A stretch of 64,000 nt of DNA from Caulobacter sp. S45 (GCF_009765965.1 NZ_LMUL01000005.1:48749-112748); one strand, 5' to 3'; shown: positions 1 through 9,198, numbered from the stretch's first letter. Notes: generated by a model from the sequence alone, not told the origin. Made by a program: numbers and translations.

Positions 1-171
1 TGCGACCTCTGCATCGACTGGCGGGCTGAAACGGGATCGACGGAGACCGCCTGCGTCCAGTCCTGTCCCACCAAGGCCATCAAGCTCGTCGACCTCGATG
101 TCTATCGCACCGCGCTCCGCGAGGCGCGCGCGCGCGAACTCGTCGAAGCCACCCGCCACATCCGTCTTTAA
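1..171 (+). CDS. cooF: CooF, CODH-associated ferredoxin-like Fe-S protein (3' end only)
   Basis: The last 56 codons of a gene that begins before the window. The visible residues keep a ferredoxin pattern, CDLC near the start and a CVQSCP motif about 15 residues later, followed by the usual TKAIKLVDLD strand. In Rhodospirillum rubrum CooF carries electrons from CO dehydrogenase to the membrane hydrogenase, and its gene stands directly before cooS as here. The gap to cooS is 20 bases, so co-transcription is likely. The N-terminal clusters cannot be seen. The family (four-cluster ferredoxin) is clear; the specific name rests on position. Confidence 0.88.
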   Translation, partial: CDLCIDWRAETGSTETACVQSCPTKAIKLVDLDVYRTALREARARELVEATRHIRL

Positions 172-191
172 TCGCCACTCTGGAGATTCCA

Positions 192-2189
192 ATGGCTTGC
201 GCTACCTGCTCCAACGGCTCTGCGGACGCCTGCGCGACCCATATGCTGGACGTGGCCGAAGCCGACCACATCGAGACGGCCTTCAGCCGTTACGCCAAGC
301 AGCAGCCCCAATGCGGCTTCGGCACCGCCGGCCTGTGTTGCCGCATCTGCCTGCAGGGACCCTGTCGGATCGACCCGTTTGGAAACGGCCCGCAATACGG
401 GGTCTGTGGCGCGGACCGCGACACCATCGTCGCCCGCCACCTGGTGCGCATGATGGCGGCGGGGACCGCGGCCCACTCCGAGCATGGACGTCACATCGCC
501 CTGGCGCTGCTGCATGTCGGCGACCACAAGCTGGTCGACTACGATGTGCATGACGACGAAAAGCTCCATGTCGTGGCGACGCGTATGGGCGTCGAGACCG
601 AAGGGCGCGAGCAGTCGGCCATCGTCCATGACCTCGCTGAGCTTACGTTGGACGATTATCAGAACCAGGACTACGACAAGCCCTGCCACTGGCTGAGTGC
701 GTCCCTGCCCCCCCCACGGCTAAAGAAGCTCAACGACCTGGGCCTGCTTCCGCACAATATCGACGCCACCATATCGCAGTCCATGTCGCGCACCCACATG
801 GGCTGCGACGCGGATCCGGGCAATCTGATCCTGGGCGGCCTGCGTGTGGCCCTGGCGGACCTCAACGGCGAGATGCTCGCCACCGAACTTTCGGATGTGC
901 TGTTCGGCACCCCCATGCCGGTCGCGAGCACGGCAAACCTCGGCGTTCTCAAGCGCAACGCGGTCAATGTCGCGGTGAACGGCCACAACCCGCTGCTCAG
1001 CGAGATCATCTGCAACGTGGCCGCCGACCTCCACGACGAGGCTGTCGCCGCCGGCGCCCCGGACGGCATCAATATCGTCGGCGTCTGCTGCACCGGCAAC
1101 GAGTTGATGATGCGCCACGGCGTGCCGCTGGCGACCAACTACCTGTCCCAGGAGCTGCCGATCCTGACCGGGGCGCTGGAGGCGATGGTGGTGGACGTGC
1201 AATGCGTCATGCCTTCGCTGCCCCGGGTCGCGGCCTGCTTCCACACCAAGATCATCACCACCGACAAGCAGAACAAGATCACCGGCGCGACCCATATCGA
1301 GTTCGATGAATACCGGGCCAGCGAGATCGCGCACGAAATCTTGCGGGTCGCCATCTCCAACTTCAAGCGGCGCGACCAGAAGCGCATCGACATCCCCAAC
1401 ATCAAGCAGGAAGCTCTGGTCGGGTTCAGCACCGAGGGCATCATCTCGGCCCTGGCGAAGGTCAACCCGCAGGACCCGCTGCAGGCGCTGGTCGACAACA
1501 TCGCCAACGGAAATATCCAGGGCATCGTCCTGTTCGCCGGCTGCAACAACGCCAAGATCAAGCAGGACGAAAACTATCTGGTCATGGCCAAATCGCTCGC
1601 CAAGCGCAACGTCCTGGTCATCGCCACCGGGTGCGCGTCGGGCGCCTTCGCCAAGGGCGGCATGATGACCAGCGCCGCGACGGCGCAGTATGCAGGCGAG
1701 GGCCTGGCCGGGGTGCTAACCGCCATCGGCGAGGCCGCCGGCCTGGGCGGGGCGCTCCCGCCGGTCCTGCACATGGGCGCCTGTGTCGACAACAGCCGCG
1801 GCGTGGCGCTCGCCACCGCGCTGGCGAACAAGCTGAAGGTCGACATCTCCGATCTTCCCCTCGTCGCCAGCGCGCCCGAAGCGATGTCGGAGAAGGCGAT
1901 GGCCATCGGCACTTGGTCGGTAGCGCTGGGGATCCCGACCCATCTCGGCACCGTTCCGCCGGTGGTCGGCTCCGACACCGTGACCGATCTGATCACCAAC
2001 GCGGCGAAGGCCCAGCTCGGCGGCTACTTCATCGTCGACACCGATCCCAAACGCGCCGCCGACAAGCTTTTCGCGGTCATTCAGGAGCGCCGCGCCGGGC
2101 TCGGGCTCTCGACCGTCGCACTGGCGCCCAAGCCGGCCACCTTCCAGTTGGCCCAACCGCGCACCGCTTCCGCATTGTTGGCGTCATGA
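192..2189 (+). CDS. cooS: Anaerobic Ni-Fe-S carbon monoxide dehydrogenase, catalytic subunit
   Basis: Oxidises CO with water to CO2, two electrons and two protons. 665 residues. C41 and C49 fit the dimer-bridging D cluster, and C50, C53, C58, C72 the B cluster, with spacing identical to known enzymes. H95, H98 and H101 form the proton-channel histidines. The C-cluster ligands are all present: H in VNGHNP and cysteines in GVCCTG, DVQCVMP, FAGCNN, ATGCASG and MGACVDN. The catalytic lysine motif SEKAMAIG is also there. A GGAG lies 8 bases before the ATG. From memory it is very close to R. rubrum CooS but has about 26 extra C-terminal residues after RRAGLGL, rich in Ala and Pro. The stop overlaps the cooC start (ATGA). 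Confidence 0.97.
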   Translation: MACATCSNGSADACATHMLDVAEADHIETAFSRYAKQQPQCGFGTAGLCCRICLQGPCRIDPFGNGPQYGVCGADRDTIVARHLVRMMAAGTAAHSEHGRHIALALLHVGDHKLVDYDVHDDEKLHVVATRMGVETEGREQSAIVHDLAELTLDDYQNQDYDKPCHWLSASLPPPRLKKLNDLGLLPHNIDATISQSMSRTHMGCDADPGNLILGGLRVALADLNGEMLATELSDVLFGTPMPVASTANLGVLKRNAVNVAVNGHNPLLSEIICNVAADLHDEAVAAGAPDGINIVGVCCTGNELMMRHGVPLATNYLSQELPILTGALEAMVVDVQCVMPSLPRVAACFHTKIITTDKQNKITGATHIEFDEYRASEIAHEILRVAISNFKRRDQKRIDIPNIKQEALVGFSTEGIISALAKVNPQDPLQALVDNIANGNIQGIVLFAGCNNAKIKQDENYLVMAKSLAKRNVLVIATGCASGAFAKGGMMTSAATAQYAGEGLAGVLTAIGEAAGLGGALPPVLHMGACVDNSRGVALATALANKLKVDISDLPLVASAPEAMSEKAMAIGTWSVALGIPTHLGTVPPVVGSDTVTDLITNAAKAQLGGYFIVDTDPKRAADKLFAVIQERRAGLGLSTVALAPKPATFQLAQPRTASALLAS

Positions 2190-2962
2190 AGATCGCAGTG
2201 ACCGGCAAGGGCGGGGTCGGCAAATCCACCATCGTGGGTATGCTGGCGCGCGCCCTCAGCGAGCAAAGCTGGAAGGTGCTCGCCATCGACGCCGATCCGG
2301 ACGCCAACCTGGCCTCGGCGATCGGCGTCCCCCCAGAGTTGCTCGCGGAGTTGCGGCCGATCTCGGCGATGAAGGATCTCGCCTTGGAGCGCACCGGGGC
2401 GACCCCGGGCTCCGGCGCCTTCTTCATCCTGAACCCCAGGGTCGACGACATCCCCGATCGCTTCTCGGTCGAACACGCGGGGGTGAAGCTCCTGGCGATG
2501 GGAACGATCGAGCATGCCGGCGGCGGATGCGTCTGTCCGGAGCACGCGCTCGTGCGGACCCTGCTGCGCCATATCCTGACCCGTCGCGACGAGAGCGTCC
2601 TGATCGACATGGAAGCCGGCATCGAGCATTTCGGGCGGGGGACCATCGAGTCGGTGGATCTGCTGATCATCGTCGTGGAGCCCGGAACCCGGAGCTTCCA
2701 GACCGGCCAACAGATCGAACGGCTCGCGCGCGAACTCGGCATCAAGCAGATCTGCTACGTCGCCAACAAGGTGGCGTCGGCCGAAGATCAAGCCTTCATC
2801 CTGGAGCACGCCGCCGGGCGCGATCTTCTGCTGTCGATGCCGTTCGACCGGGAAGTCCAGATCGCCGATCAGGCAGGCGTATCGTGTTACGACCAGAGCA
2901 AAGACTTTCGCGAGCGGGCCCACGCATTCGCCCAAGAAGTGACCCGCAGGGTCGTACACTAG
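2186..2962 (+). CDS. cooC: CooC, nickel-insertion ATPase for CO dehydrogenase
   Basis: A 258-residue MinD/SIMIBI-class P-loop ATPase that drives nickel insertion into the CODH C cluster. The deviant Walker A GKGGVGKST sits at residues 7-15, DADPDAN at about 36-42 is the switch region, and the CVC pair (C115, C117) matches the metal-binding CxC of CooC proteins. The ATG overlaps the cooS stop by four bases, which implies translational coupling. Earlier in-frame starts would run deep into cooS and are rejected. Other members of this fold (acetyl-CoA synthase maturation AcsF) are similar, but the cooS partner settles the role. Confidence 0.95.
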   Translation: MKIAVTGKGGVGKSTIVGMLARALSEQSWKVLAIDADPDANLASAIGVPPELLAELRPISAMKDLALERTGATPGSGAFFILNPRVDDIPDRFSVEHAGVKLLAMGTIEHAGGGCVCPEHALVRTLLRHILTRRDESVLIDMEAGIEHFGRGTIESVDLLIIVVEPGTRSFQTGQQIERLARELGIKQICYVANKVASAEDQAFILEHAAGRDLLLSMPFDREVQIADQAGVSCYDQSKDFRERAHAFAQEVTRRVVH

Positions 2963-2975
2963 AGTGGAGACGACT

Positions 2976-3179
2976 ATGTGCATGGGAAAGGTCATCGTCA
3001 TGGGATCGGGGACCGATCCGCGGGAAATCTCCGACGTCATCGACATCACGACGGATGGATCGACCGTGAAGATACTGACGCTGTTTGGCGAGGAGCACCG
3101 ATTTTCGGACGTTGCGATCGACCACGTGGCGATGAACGCTGGCGTAGTCATCTCCCTGATCCCGGCGGCGCCCCAATGA
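2976..3179 (+). CDS. cooT: CooT-family small nickel-binding protein
   Basis: 67 residues starting MCMGKV. In CooT the N-terminal Cys2 contributes to a nickel site at the dimer interface. The rest is a short beta-rich fold with the family-like stretch TLFGEEHRFSDVAIDHV. The ATG at 2976 is preferred over the in-frame GTG at 2964, because it places Cys at position 2 and leaves GTGGAG as the ribosome site. It follows cooC by 13 bases and overlaps the next gene (ATGA). The order cooC-T-J repeats that of R. rubrum, so it is probably a nickel chaperone for CODH. Confidence 0.88.
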   Translation: MCMGKVIVMGSGTDPREISDVIDITTDGSTVKILTLFGEEHRFSDVAIDHVAMNAGVVISLIPAAPQ

Positions 3180-3454
3180 GCCCCGCCGAAACCGACGAAC
3201 GCGGGCGGCAAAGGTTCGCCGTGATGCTCGCCCATCTCATCGAGCACACAGAGAGCCATACCGCCGAACTGGCCTATGGGAGCGGCGCGCTGGCCACCGA
3301 CGCCGTTGCGACCCGCCTGCTGGATACCGCCCTTGCCGACCTCGCCGTCGCTCACCAGTCACTCGGGCGCCTGTTGGAGCTGCTCAGCGGGGATCGGGGC
3401 GGGGCTGAGCCGCATATGCACGCGCATACGCACGCCCATTCCCACGCAACCTAG
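3176..3454 (+). CDS. cooJ: CooJ-like protein with histidine-rich tail, probable nickel store or chaperone
   Basis: 92 residues. The body is predicted helical (LAHLIEHTESHTAELAYG and LLDTALADLAVAHQSLGRLLELL). The C-terminus alternates histidine: HMHAHTHAHSHAT, six His in 13 residues. R. rubrum CooJ has a longer, denser His tail and binds several nickel ions. This version is shorter, so capacity may be lower. The start overlaps the cooT stop. Assignment rests on position after cooT plus the His tail; sequence similarity over the body could not be tested. Confidence 0.75.
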   Translation: MSPAETDERGRQRFAVMLAHLIEHTESHTAELAYGSGALATDAVATRLLDTALADLAVAHQSLGRLLELLSGDRGGAEPHMHAHTHAHSHAT

Positions 3455-3515
3455 AGTTCGACGCACGGCGGGGCCGCGTTTGGCGACCCGCGGTTTGCAA
3501 GGTGGATGAACGACG

Positions 3516-3752
3516 ATGTGTCTGGCCGTTCCAGCCGAGGTGATCGAACTGCTTGCCGGGGACATGGCGCGGGTCAGCGTCGGCGGCGTCGTCCAGGTCG
3601 CGAGCATGATTCTACTCGAAGATGTGCAGGTCGGCGACTACGTGCTTCTGCATGTCGGCTTCGCGCTGAGCCGTATCGATATCGCGGCGGCGCGGGCCAC
3701 CATGGGCCTGCTCAGCGAACTCGGGATGGTGCGCCAAGGCGTGACCCCATGA
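3516..3752 (+). CDS. hypC: HypC, hydrogenase assembly chaperone
   Basis: 78 residues beginning MCLAVPAEV, the family signature. The essential Cys2, exposed after removal of Met, coordinates iron in the HypC-HypD complex where the Fe(CN)2CO unit is built. The end of the fold, DVQVGDYVLLHVGFALSRID, is also typical. A GGTGGA lies upstream, and the stop overlaps the hypD start. The hyp genes follow the coo genes on the same strand after 61 bases, so the target is probably a CO-linked hydrogenase encoded outside the window. A small hairpin near 3475-3494 lies between cooJ and hypC. Confidence 0.95.
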   Translation: MCLAVPAEVIELLAGDMARVSVGGVVQVASMILLEDVQVGDYVLLHVGFALSRIDIAAARATMGLLSELGMVRQGVTP

Positions 3753-4888
3753 GGTTCATGCACGAGTTTCGCGACGGCGAACTTGGCCGCGGGATCTGCA
3801 CCACGATCGCCGAAGCCTGCCGCCCCGGCCGCAACTACGTCTTCATGGAAGTCTGCGGCGGCCACACCCATACCATTGCTCGCTATGGGCTGGAGGCGCT
3901 TCTGCCCGCCCAGGTCCGCCTGGTCCACGGGCCGGGCTGCCCGGTCTGCGTCCTGCCGACCGGGCGGATCGACGGCGCCATCGCGCTCGCCCGCGACCAA
4001 GGCGTGATCCTGTGCACCTACGGCGACATGATGCGGGTGCCCGGCTCCCATCGCACCTCTCTGATCCAGGCCAAGGCTGCTGGCGCCGACGTGCGCATGG
4101 TGCTGTCGACGCTCCGTGCGCTGGAGATCGCCAAGGAAAACCCGGATCGACAGGTGGTCTTCCTGGGCATCGGCTTCGAGACCACCAGCCCCGCCACCGC
4201 CATCGCGCTCAAGATGGCCAGGCGCGAGGCGTTGGCGAATTTCAGCGTCCTGTGCGACCACGTCCTGACCCCTCCGGCGATCCAGGCGGTGCTCGGTGAG
4301 GGCGGCGAGGCGCTGCAGGGGCTGATCGCGCCGGGCCACGTCTCGGCGGTGATCGGGACGCGGCCCTACCAGGCGTTCGCCGACCGCGGCCAGGCGGTCT
4401 ACGTCGCTGGCTTCGAGCCGCTCGACATCCTGCAGGCCGTGCTGATGCTGATCCGGCAGGTGAACGAGGGCCGCCCTCGGGTCGAGAACGGCTACGCGCG
4501 GGCCTTGACGGAGGATGGCAACCTGCGGGCGCAAGCCGCCATCGCCGAGACGATGCCCGACCTGCGCTCATTCGAATGGCGCGGTCTGGGCGTGCTCCCG
4601 CAAAGCGCGCTGCAGATCGGCGAGGCGTTCGCCGACTTCGACGCCGAACGTCGCTTCGCTCTGACTTACGCCCCCGCCCCCGACGCCAAATCCTGCGCCT
4701 GCGCCGATGTGATCCGAGGCCGTCGGCGACCCGAAGAGTGCAAACTGTTCGGTAGCGTCTGCACGCCGGACGACCCGATCGGCTCCTGCATGGTGTCCAA
4801 CGAGGGCGCATGCGCCGCGCACTGGCGCTATGGCCGCCATCGTCCGCAGCGTGGCGGCGAAGCTAGCGCCGCCCCCGCAGCGGCTTAG
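3749..4888 (+). CDS. hypD: HypD, Fe-S scaffold for the hydrogenase Fe(CN)2CO centre
   Basis: 379 residues, normal length. Family motifs in order are EVCGGHTH, GPGCPVCVLP, TYGDMMRVPGS, GFETTSPATA, GHVSAVIG and a cysteine-rich C-terminus (CACADVIRG, KLFGSVCTP, ACAAHWRYG) that binds the 4Fe-4S cluster. With HypC it receives cyanide from HypE and holds the iron during assembly. The start overlaps the hypC stop. The short Ala-rich tail after WRYGRHR is not conserved in what I recall of the family. Confidence 0.96.
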   Translation: MRFMHEFRDGELGRGICTTIAEACRPGRNYVFMEVCGGHTHTIARYGLEALLPAQVRLVHGPGCPVCVLPTGRIDGAIALARDQGVILCTYGDMMRVPGSHRTSLIQAKAAGADVRMVLSTLRALEIAKENPDRQVVFLGIGFETTSPATAIALKMARREALANFSVLCDHVLTPPAIQAVLGEGGEALQGLIAPGHVSAVIGTRPYQAFADRGQAVYVAGFEPLDILQAVLMLIRQVNEGRPRVENGYARALTEDGNLRAQAAIAETMPDLRSFEWRGLGVLPQSALQIGEAFADFDAERRFALTYAPAPDAKSCACADVIRGRRRPEECKLFGSVCTPDDPIGSCMVSNEGACAAHWRYGRHRPQRGGEASAAPAAA

Positions 4889-4921
4889 GCTTGGTCCCTT
4901 CTCCTGCGCTGAGCCTCGCGA

Positions 4922-4935
4922 TTGATCTGGGTCAA
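4922..4935 (+). promoter_or_regulatory. FNR/FixK-type box and promoter before hypB
   Basis: TTGATCTGGGTCAA, nine of ten half-site bases matching TTGAT-N4-ATCAA. Its centre is 41.5 bases before a predicted start at 4970, with TACCCT (4958-4963) at the -10 position. This is the geometry of a class II FNR site. It lies in the 144-base gap between hypD and hypB and would drive hypBFE separately from hypCD. Confidence 0.8.
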
Positions 4936-5032
4936 GTCGGCTGATCGCGTTCGCGCCTACCCTGGCGCGGCTTCACCCTTGCGGCGTGTGGCTTTCCGAC
5001 AGACGCCGCCCGATGAAGTTGGAGGACGGCGG

Positions 5033-5866
5033 ATGTGCACGGTCTGTGGATGCGACGGGGCGACGATCGAGGTGGCGATCGCGGGACGCGCTCACGCCCA
5101 TCCAACCCACGACGCCCCTCCTCACCACCATGACGCCGAGACCGGCGACATCGATTTCGGCGCGGGCGTCGCGGGCGTCCAAGTGCCCGGCATGAGCCAG
5201 GACCGGATCATCCGGCTCGAACGCGACCTTCTCTCCAGCAACAACACCTATGCCGCGATCAACCGGATGCGGCTGCACGCGGCGGGTGTCTTCGCGCTCA
5301 ACCTCGTCGCCAGTCCGGGTTCGGGCAAGACCACCCTGCTGGTGCGCGCCATCGCCGACCTCAGGTCTCGGTTTCGAATCTCGGTGATCGAAGGCGACCA
5401 GCAGACCTCCAATGACGCCGACCGCATCCGCGCCACCGGCGCCCCCGCCATTCAGATCAATACCGGCAAGGGATGTCATCTGGACGCGCACATGGTCGGC
5501 CATGCGCTAGATAAGCTTTCGCTACCGACCGGCGCCCTGCTCTTCATCGAGAACGTCGGCAATCTTGTCTGTCCCGCCGCCTTCGATCTGGGCGAGGCGC
5601 ACAAGGTCGTGGTGCTTTCGGTGACCGAGGGCGAGGACAAGCCGATCAAATATCCCGACATGTTCGCCAACGCCGACGTCATGCTGCTCAACAAGGCCGA
5701 TCTACTGCCGTATCTGGATTTCGACGTCACCGCTTGCCTGAAATTCGCCCGGCGTGTGAACCCAAGGATCGAGATCTTCGTGGTCTCTGCGCGCACGGGA
5801 GAGGGCTTGGCTCCCTTCTACGACTGGATCGAAACCCACGCCCGGCCCCGAGCGGCGGCGGAATAG
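5033..5866 (+). CDS. hypB: HypB, GTPase for nickel delivery to hydrogenase
   Basis: 277 residues. MCTVCGC at the N-terminus is the high-affinity nickel motif, followed by a short His-rich stretch (HAHPTH, HHHD). The GTPase domain has P-loop SPGSGKTT at about 94-101, [18 protein letters not shown], and the base-specificity motif [17 protein letters not shown] ribosome site precedes this ATG, which keeps the CxxCGC motif at the extreme N-terminus. No hypA is seen nearby, so the partner may be elsewhere, or CooT/CooJ may supply nickel (inference). Confidence 0.96.
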   Translation: MCTVCGCDGATIEVAIAGRAHAHPTHDAPPHHHDAETGDIDFGAGVAGVQVPGMSQDRIIRLERDLLSSNNTYAAINRMRLHAAGVFALNLVASPGSGKTTLLVRAIADLRSRFRISVIEGDQQTSNDADRIRATGAPAIQINTGKGCHLDAHMVGHALDKLSLPTGALLFIENVGNLVCPAAFDLGEAHKVVVLSVTEGEDKPIKYPDMFANADVMLLNKADLLPYLDFDVTACLKFARRVNPRIEIFVVSARTGEGLAPFYDWIETHARPRAAAE

Positions 5867-5872
5867 ACCGCC

Positions 5873-8155
5873 GTGGCCGCCGCTCTCTCCATCGCCGCCG
5901 AGGCGCTCAGCGAGCGGCGCCGCCTGCGTGTGCGAGGCGCCGTCCAGGGCGTAGGCTTTCGTCCGTTCGTTCACCGACTGGCCTTGCGCTATGAACTCTC
6001 GGGGTTCGTATTGAACGACAGCGACGGCGTGTTGATCGAGGTCGAAGGCGTGCGGCTCGACGCCTTTATCGGCGCGCTCGAGCAGGAGCCCCCGCCCCTC
6101 GCCCGCATCGACAGCCTGGAGATCGCCACCGTCCCGTCCACGTGGCGCGGCGGTTTCGAGATCCGCGAGAGCATCGGTGGCCGCACACAGACACGGATTG
6201 TCCCGGACGCCGGCGTCTGCTCGGTCTGCCTGGAGGATCTGTTCGATCCTAGCAGCCGCTTTCATCTCTATCCCTTAGTCACCTGCACCGATTGCGGCCC
6301 GCGCTTCACCATCGTCCGCGCGCTTCCCTATGATCGGGCGCGAACCGCCATGGCGACCTTCCCGCCCTGCGAAGCGTGCGCCTGCGACTACGCCGATACG
6401 ACCGGGCGGCGCTTCCATGCCGAGACCATCGCCTGCCCGGCCTGCGGGCCGAGCCTCAGCCACCCGATCGAAACGATCGCCGAAGCTTTGGCCAAGGGCC
6501 GCATCGTGGCGCTGAAGGGAATCGGGGGATTCCACCTGATGTGCGATGCGCGCAACGAGACCGCCGTGGCGGAGCTGCGACGGCGCAAGCGGCGCGACGC
6601 CAAGCCGTTTGCGGTCATGGTCGCCAACCCAGCCTCAGTCGACCAGATCGCCGTCCCCAGCGCCGCCGAGCACGCGCTCATGGCGCTCAGCGCAAGGCCC
6701 GTCGTGCTGCTGCGCCGCCGGGAGGGTCTCGCGCCCTCTGTCGCTCCCCGGCTGGACCGGCTCGGCGTAATGCTTCCCTACGCGCCCGTGCACCATCTGG
6801 TCTTCCACGCGATGGCGCGAGGCAGCGTCGAGCCGCTCTCGCATTCGGCGGCGCAGCCGACCGTCCTGGTCGCCACCAGCGCCAATCTCGGCGGCGAGCC
6901 CCTGATCATCGACGACGAGGACGCCAGGCGACAGCTTGCCGGCGTCGCCGATCTGACCGTCACCCATGACCGCCAGATCGTGGTCCGGACCGACGACTCC
7001 GTCATGGCGGTGATCGCCGGCGCGCCGGCCTACCTGCGGCGCGCCAGGGGCTTCGTCCCCGAACCCATCGAGCTGAAGGGGGACGGACCGCCCGCCCTCG
7101 GCGCCGGCGGATTGCTCAAGGCGACGGTCACGGTCGTGCGTGGCCGCGAGGCCTTTGTCTCCCAGCACATCGGCGATCTCCGAAACGCCGCAACGATCAG
7201 TTTTTACGAGGAGACCGCGCGACGCCTGCTCGAAACCCTCGACGTCCGGCCCGAAGCGATCGGCTGCGACCTGCATCCGGACTTCCCATCCACCCGCTTC
7301 GCCGCGCGACTGGCGCAAGGCCATGGCGCTCGGCTGGTCCAGGTTCAGCACCACGTCGCCCATATAGCCGCCGTGGCCGCCGAGCACCGGCTGACCGGCC
7401 CGGTCCTGGGCGTCGCGCTCGACGGTCATGGCCTGGGGGCGGATGGCGGCGCGTGGGGCGGCGAGCTCGTGCAGCTCGACGGCGCGGATTGGGTCCGGCT
7501 CGGCCATCTGGCGCCGCTCCCGCTGCCCGGCGGCGACCGCGCCGCGCGGGAGCCTTGGCGCATGGGTGTCGCGGCCCTGACCGCGCTCGGCCGAGCGGAC
7601 GAGGCGGCGCGTTGGTTCGCCGACATCCCTCTAGCGGTGGATGTCGCGCACCTGTGTTTGACGCCCGCAGGCGTGTCGACAACCACCAGCATGGGCCGCC
7701 TGTTCGACGCTGCCGCAGCCCTGCTGGGCGTTTGCCCCTATCAGAGTTATGAGGCCCAGGCGGCGATGGAGCTCCAGGCCTTGGTGCGCACGCCGCGCGT
7801 CCTGCCGGACGGCTATCGGCTCGCGGCGGGCGTCTTGGATTTCCGGCCCTTGCTAGCGACCCTCCCGGAGCTTCGCAGCGACCCGGTTCTCGGCGCCGAA
7901 CTGTTTCACGGCGTCGTGGTCCAAGGCCTCACCGCATGGATCGCCGAGGCCGCTTCACGCCGACATCTAAAGCAAGTAGCGCTGGGAGGCGGCTGTCTAA
8001 TGAACGCGGTATTGGCCGAAGGGCTTTCGGCGGCGCTGCGTGACCGGGGTCTCGAGCCCTGGCTGCCGCGGGCGGCGCCGGCGAACGACGGAGGCCTCTC
8101 GCTCGGTCAAGCGGCGCTAGCCCGCATCCACGCCGGCCATGCCGTCGCCTCATGA
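5873..8155 (+). CDS. hypF: HypF, carbamoyltransferase for cyanide ligand synthesis
   Basis: 760 residues from a GTG seven bases after hypB. The domains in order are acylphosphatase (VRGAVQGVGFRPFVHRLA), two zinc-finger halves (CSVCLEDL...CTDCGP and CEACACDY...CPACGP), a YrdC-like adenylation domain (GIGGFHLMCDA, KRRDAKPFAVM) and a Kae1-like domain (HHVAHIAAVAAEH, LDGHGLGADGGAWGGE, LGGGCLMNAVL). HypF transfers the carbamoyl group of carbamoyl phosphate to the C-terminal Cys of HypE. Length and domain order are complete. The stop overlaps the hypE start. Confidence 0.95.
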   Translation: MAAALSIAAEALSERRRLRVRGAVQGVGFRPFVHRLALRYELSGFVLNDSDGVLIEVEGVRLDAFIGALEQEPPPLARIDSLEIATVPSTWRGGFEIRESIGGRTQTRIVPDAGVCSVCLEDLFDPSSRFHLYPLVTCTDCGPRFTIVRALPYDRARTAMATFPPCEACACDYADTTGRRFHAETIACPACGPSLSHPIETIAEALAKGRIVALKGIGGFHLMCDARNETAVAELRRRKRRDAKPFAVMVANPASVDQIAVPSAAEHALMALSARPVVLLRRREGLAPSVAPRLDRLGVMLPYAPVHHLVFHAMARGSVEPLSHSAAQPTVLVATSANLGGEPLIIDDEDARRQLAGVADLTVTHDRQIVVRTDDSVMAVIAGAPAYLRRARGFVPEPIELKGDGPPALGAGGLLKATVTVVRGREAFVSQHIGDLRNAATISFYEETARRLLETLDVRPEAIGCDLHPDFPSTRFAARLAQGHGARLVQVQHHVAHIAAVAAEHRLTGPVLGVALDGHGLGADGGAWGGELVQLDGADWVRLGHLAPLPLPGGDRAAREPWRMGVAALTALGRADEAARWFADIPLAVDVAHLCLTPAGVSTTTSMGRLFDAAAALLGVCPYQSYEAQAAMELQALVRTPRVLPDGYRLAAGVLDFRPLLATLPELRSDPVLGAELFHGVVVQGLTAWIAEAASRRHLKQVALGGGCLMNAVLAEGLSAALRDRGLEPWLPRAAPANDGGLSLGQAALARIHAGHAVAS

Positions 8156-9198
8156 ACCGGGCGGGCTATGCACGCCGGTTGGACCTTCAGCATGGGCGGG
8201 TGGACATGTCGCACGGCTCGGGCGGACGGGCCATGGCGCAGCTAATTTCGGAAGTCTTCCACCCGGCCTTCGCCAATGAATGGCTGAGCCGGGGAAACGA
8301 CCAGGCGGCCTTCGACGCCCCCGTGGGGCGAATGGTGATGTCGACCGACGCCTATGTCGTCTCGCCCCTGTTCTTTCCAGGCGGTGATATCGGCTCCCTC
8401 GCTGTCCACGGCACCATCAACGACGTGTCCATGGCCGGCGCGCGGCCACTCTATCTGTCGGCGAGCTTTATCCTCGAAGAAGGGTTTGCGCTGGCCGATC
8501 TCAAGCGCATCGCCGACAGCATGGGCGCCGCAGCCCGCGACGCTGGCGTACCGATCATCACCGGCGACACCAAGGTGGTGGAGCGGGGCAAGGCCGATGG
8601 CGTCTTCATCTCCACCACGGGGGTGGGCGTCGTGCAGGGAGGCCTGGACCTCTCGGCGGACAAGGCCCGGCCGGACGACCAGGTGCTCGTATCGGGTTTT
8701 ATCGGCGACCATGGGGTCGCGATCATGTCCAAGCGCCAGAACACCGCCTTCGACACTGATCTGGTCTCCGACTCCGCCGCCCTGCATGGCCTGGTCGCCG
8801 ACATGGTAGCGGCGGCAGGCCTGGGGCTTCGCGTGATGCGCGATCCCACCCGCGGCGGCGTCGCCGCGGTCTTAAACGAACTGGCCCAGCAGTCAGGCGT
8901 GGGCTTCCTCATCGAGGAGTCGGCCCTGCCAATACGACCACAGGTCGTCGCCGCCTGCGAGCTTCTCGGGCTCGATCCCCTCTGCGTCGCCAACGAGGGC
9001 AAGCTGATCGCCGTCGTCGCCCCGGAGTTCGCCCAATCGTTGATCGAGGCCATGCACGCCCATCCACTGGGCCGGGACGCGACGATCATCGGCAAGGTCG
9101 TGGAGGACGACCATCACTTCGTGCAGATGACCACCAGCTTCGGCGGGGACCGGATCATCGATTGGCTATCGGGCGAACAACTACCCCGCATCTGCTGA
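8152..9198 (+). CDS. hypE: HypE, cyanide-forming hydrogenase maturation protein
   Basis: 348 residues of the PurM/AIR-synthase-like fold. MSHGSGGRAM near the start and the ATP-binding NDVSMAGARP and TGDTKVVERGK are family motifs. The protein ends PRIC: the terminal Cys is carbamoylated by HypF and dehydrated to thiocyanate, so the last residue is functional and intact. The start overlaps the hypF stop. This is the last gene of the coo-hyp block; the next gene is convergent. Confidence 0.96.
   Translation: MNRAGYARRLDLQHGRVDMSHGSGGRAMAQLISEVFHPAFANEWLSRGNDQAAFDAPVGRMVMSTDAYVVSPLFFPGGDIGSLAVHGTINDVSMAGARPLYLSASFILEEGFALADLKRIADSMGAAARDAGVPIITGDTKVVERGKADGVFISTTGVGVVQGGLDLSADKARPDDQVLVSGFIGDHGVAIMSKRQNTAFDTDLVSDSAALHGLVADMVAAAGLGLRVMRDPTRGGVAAVLNELAQQSGVGFLIEESALPIRPQVVAACELLGLDPLCVANEGKLIAVVAPEFAQSLIEAMHAHPLGRDATIIGKVVEDDHHFVQMTTSFGGDRIIDWLSGEQLPRIC

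Noticed and set aside
2081..3355. Long - strand frame of 424 codons over cooC-cooT-cooJ
   Set aside because: Antisense to genes with clear motifs; no family signature, a product of high GC.
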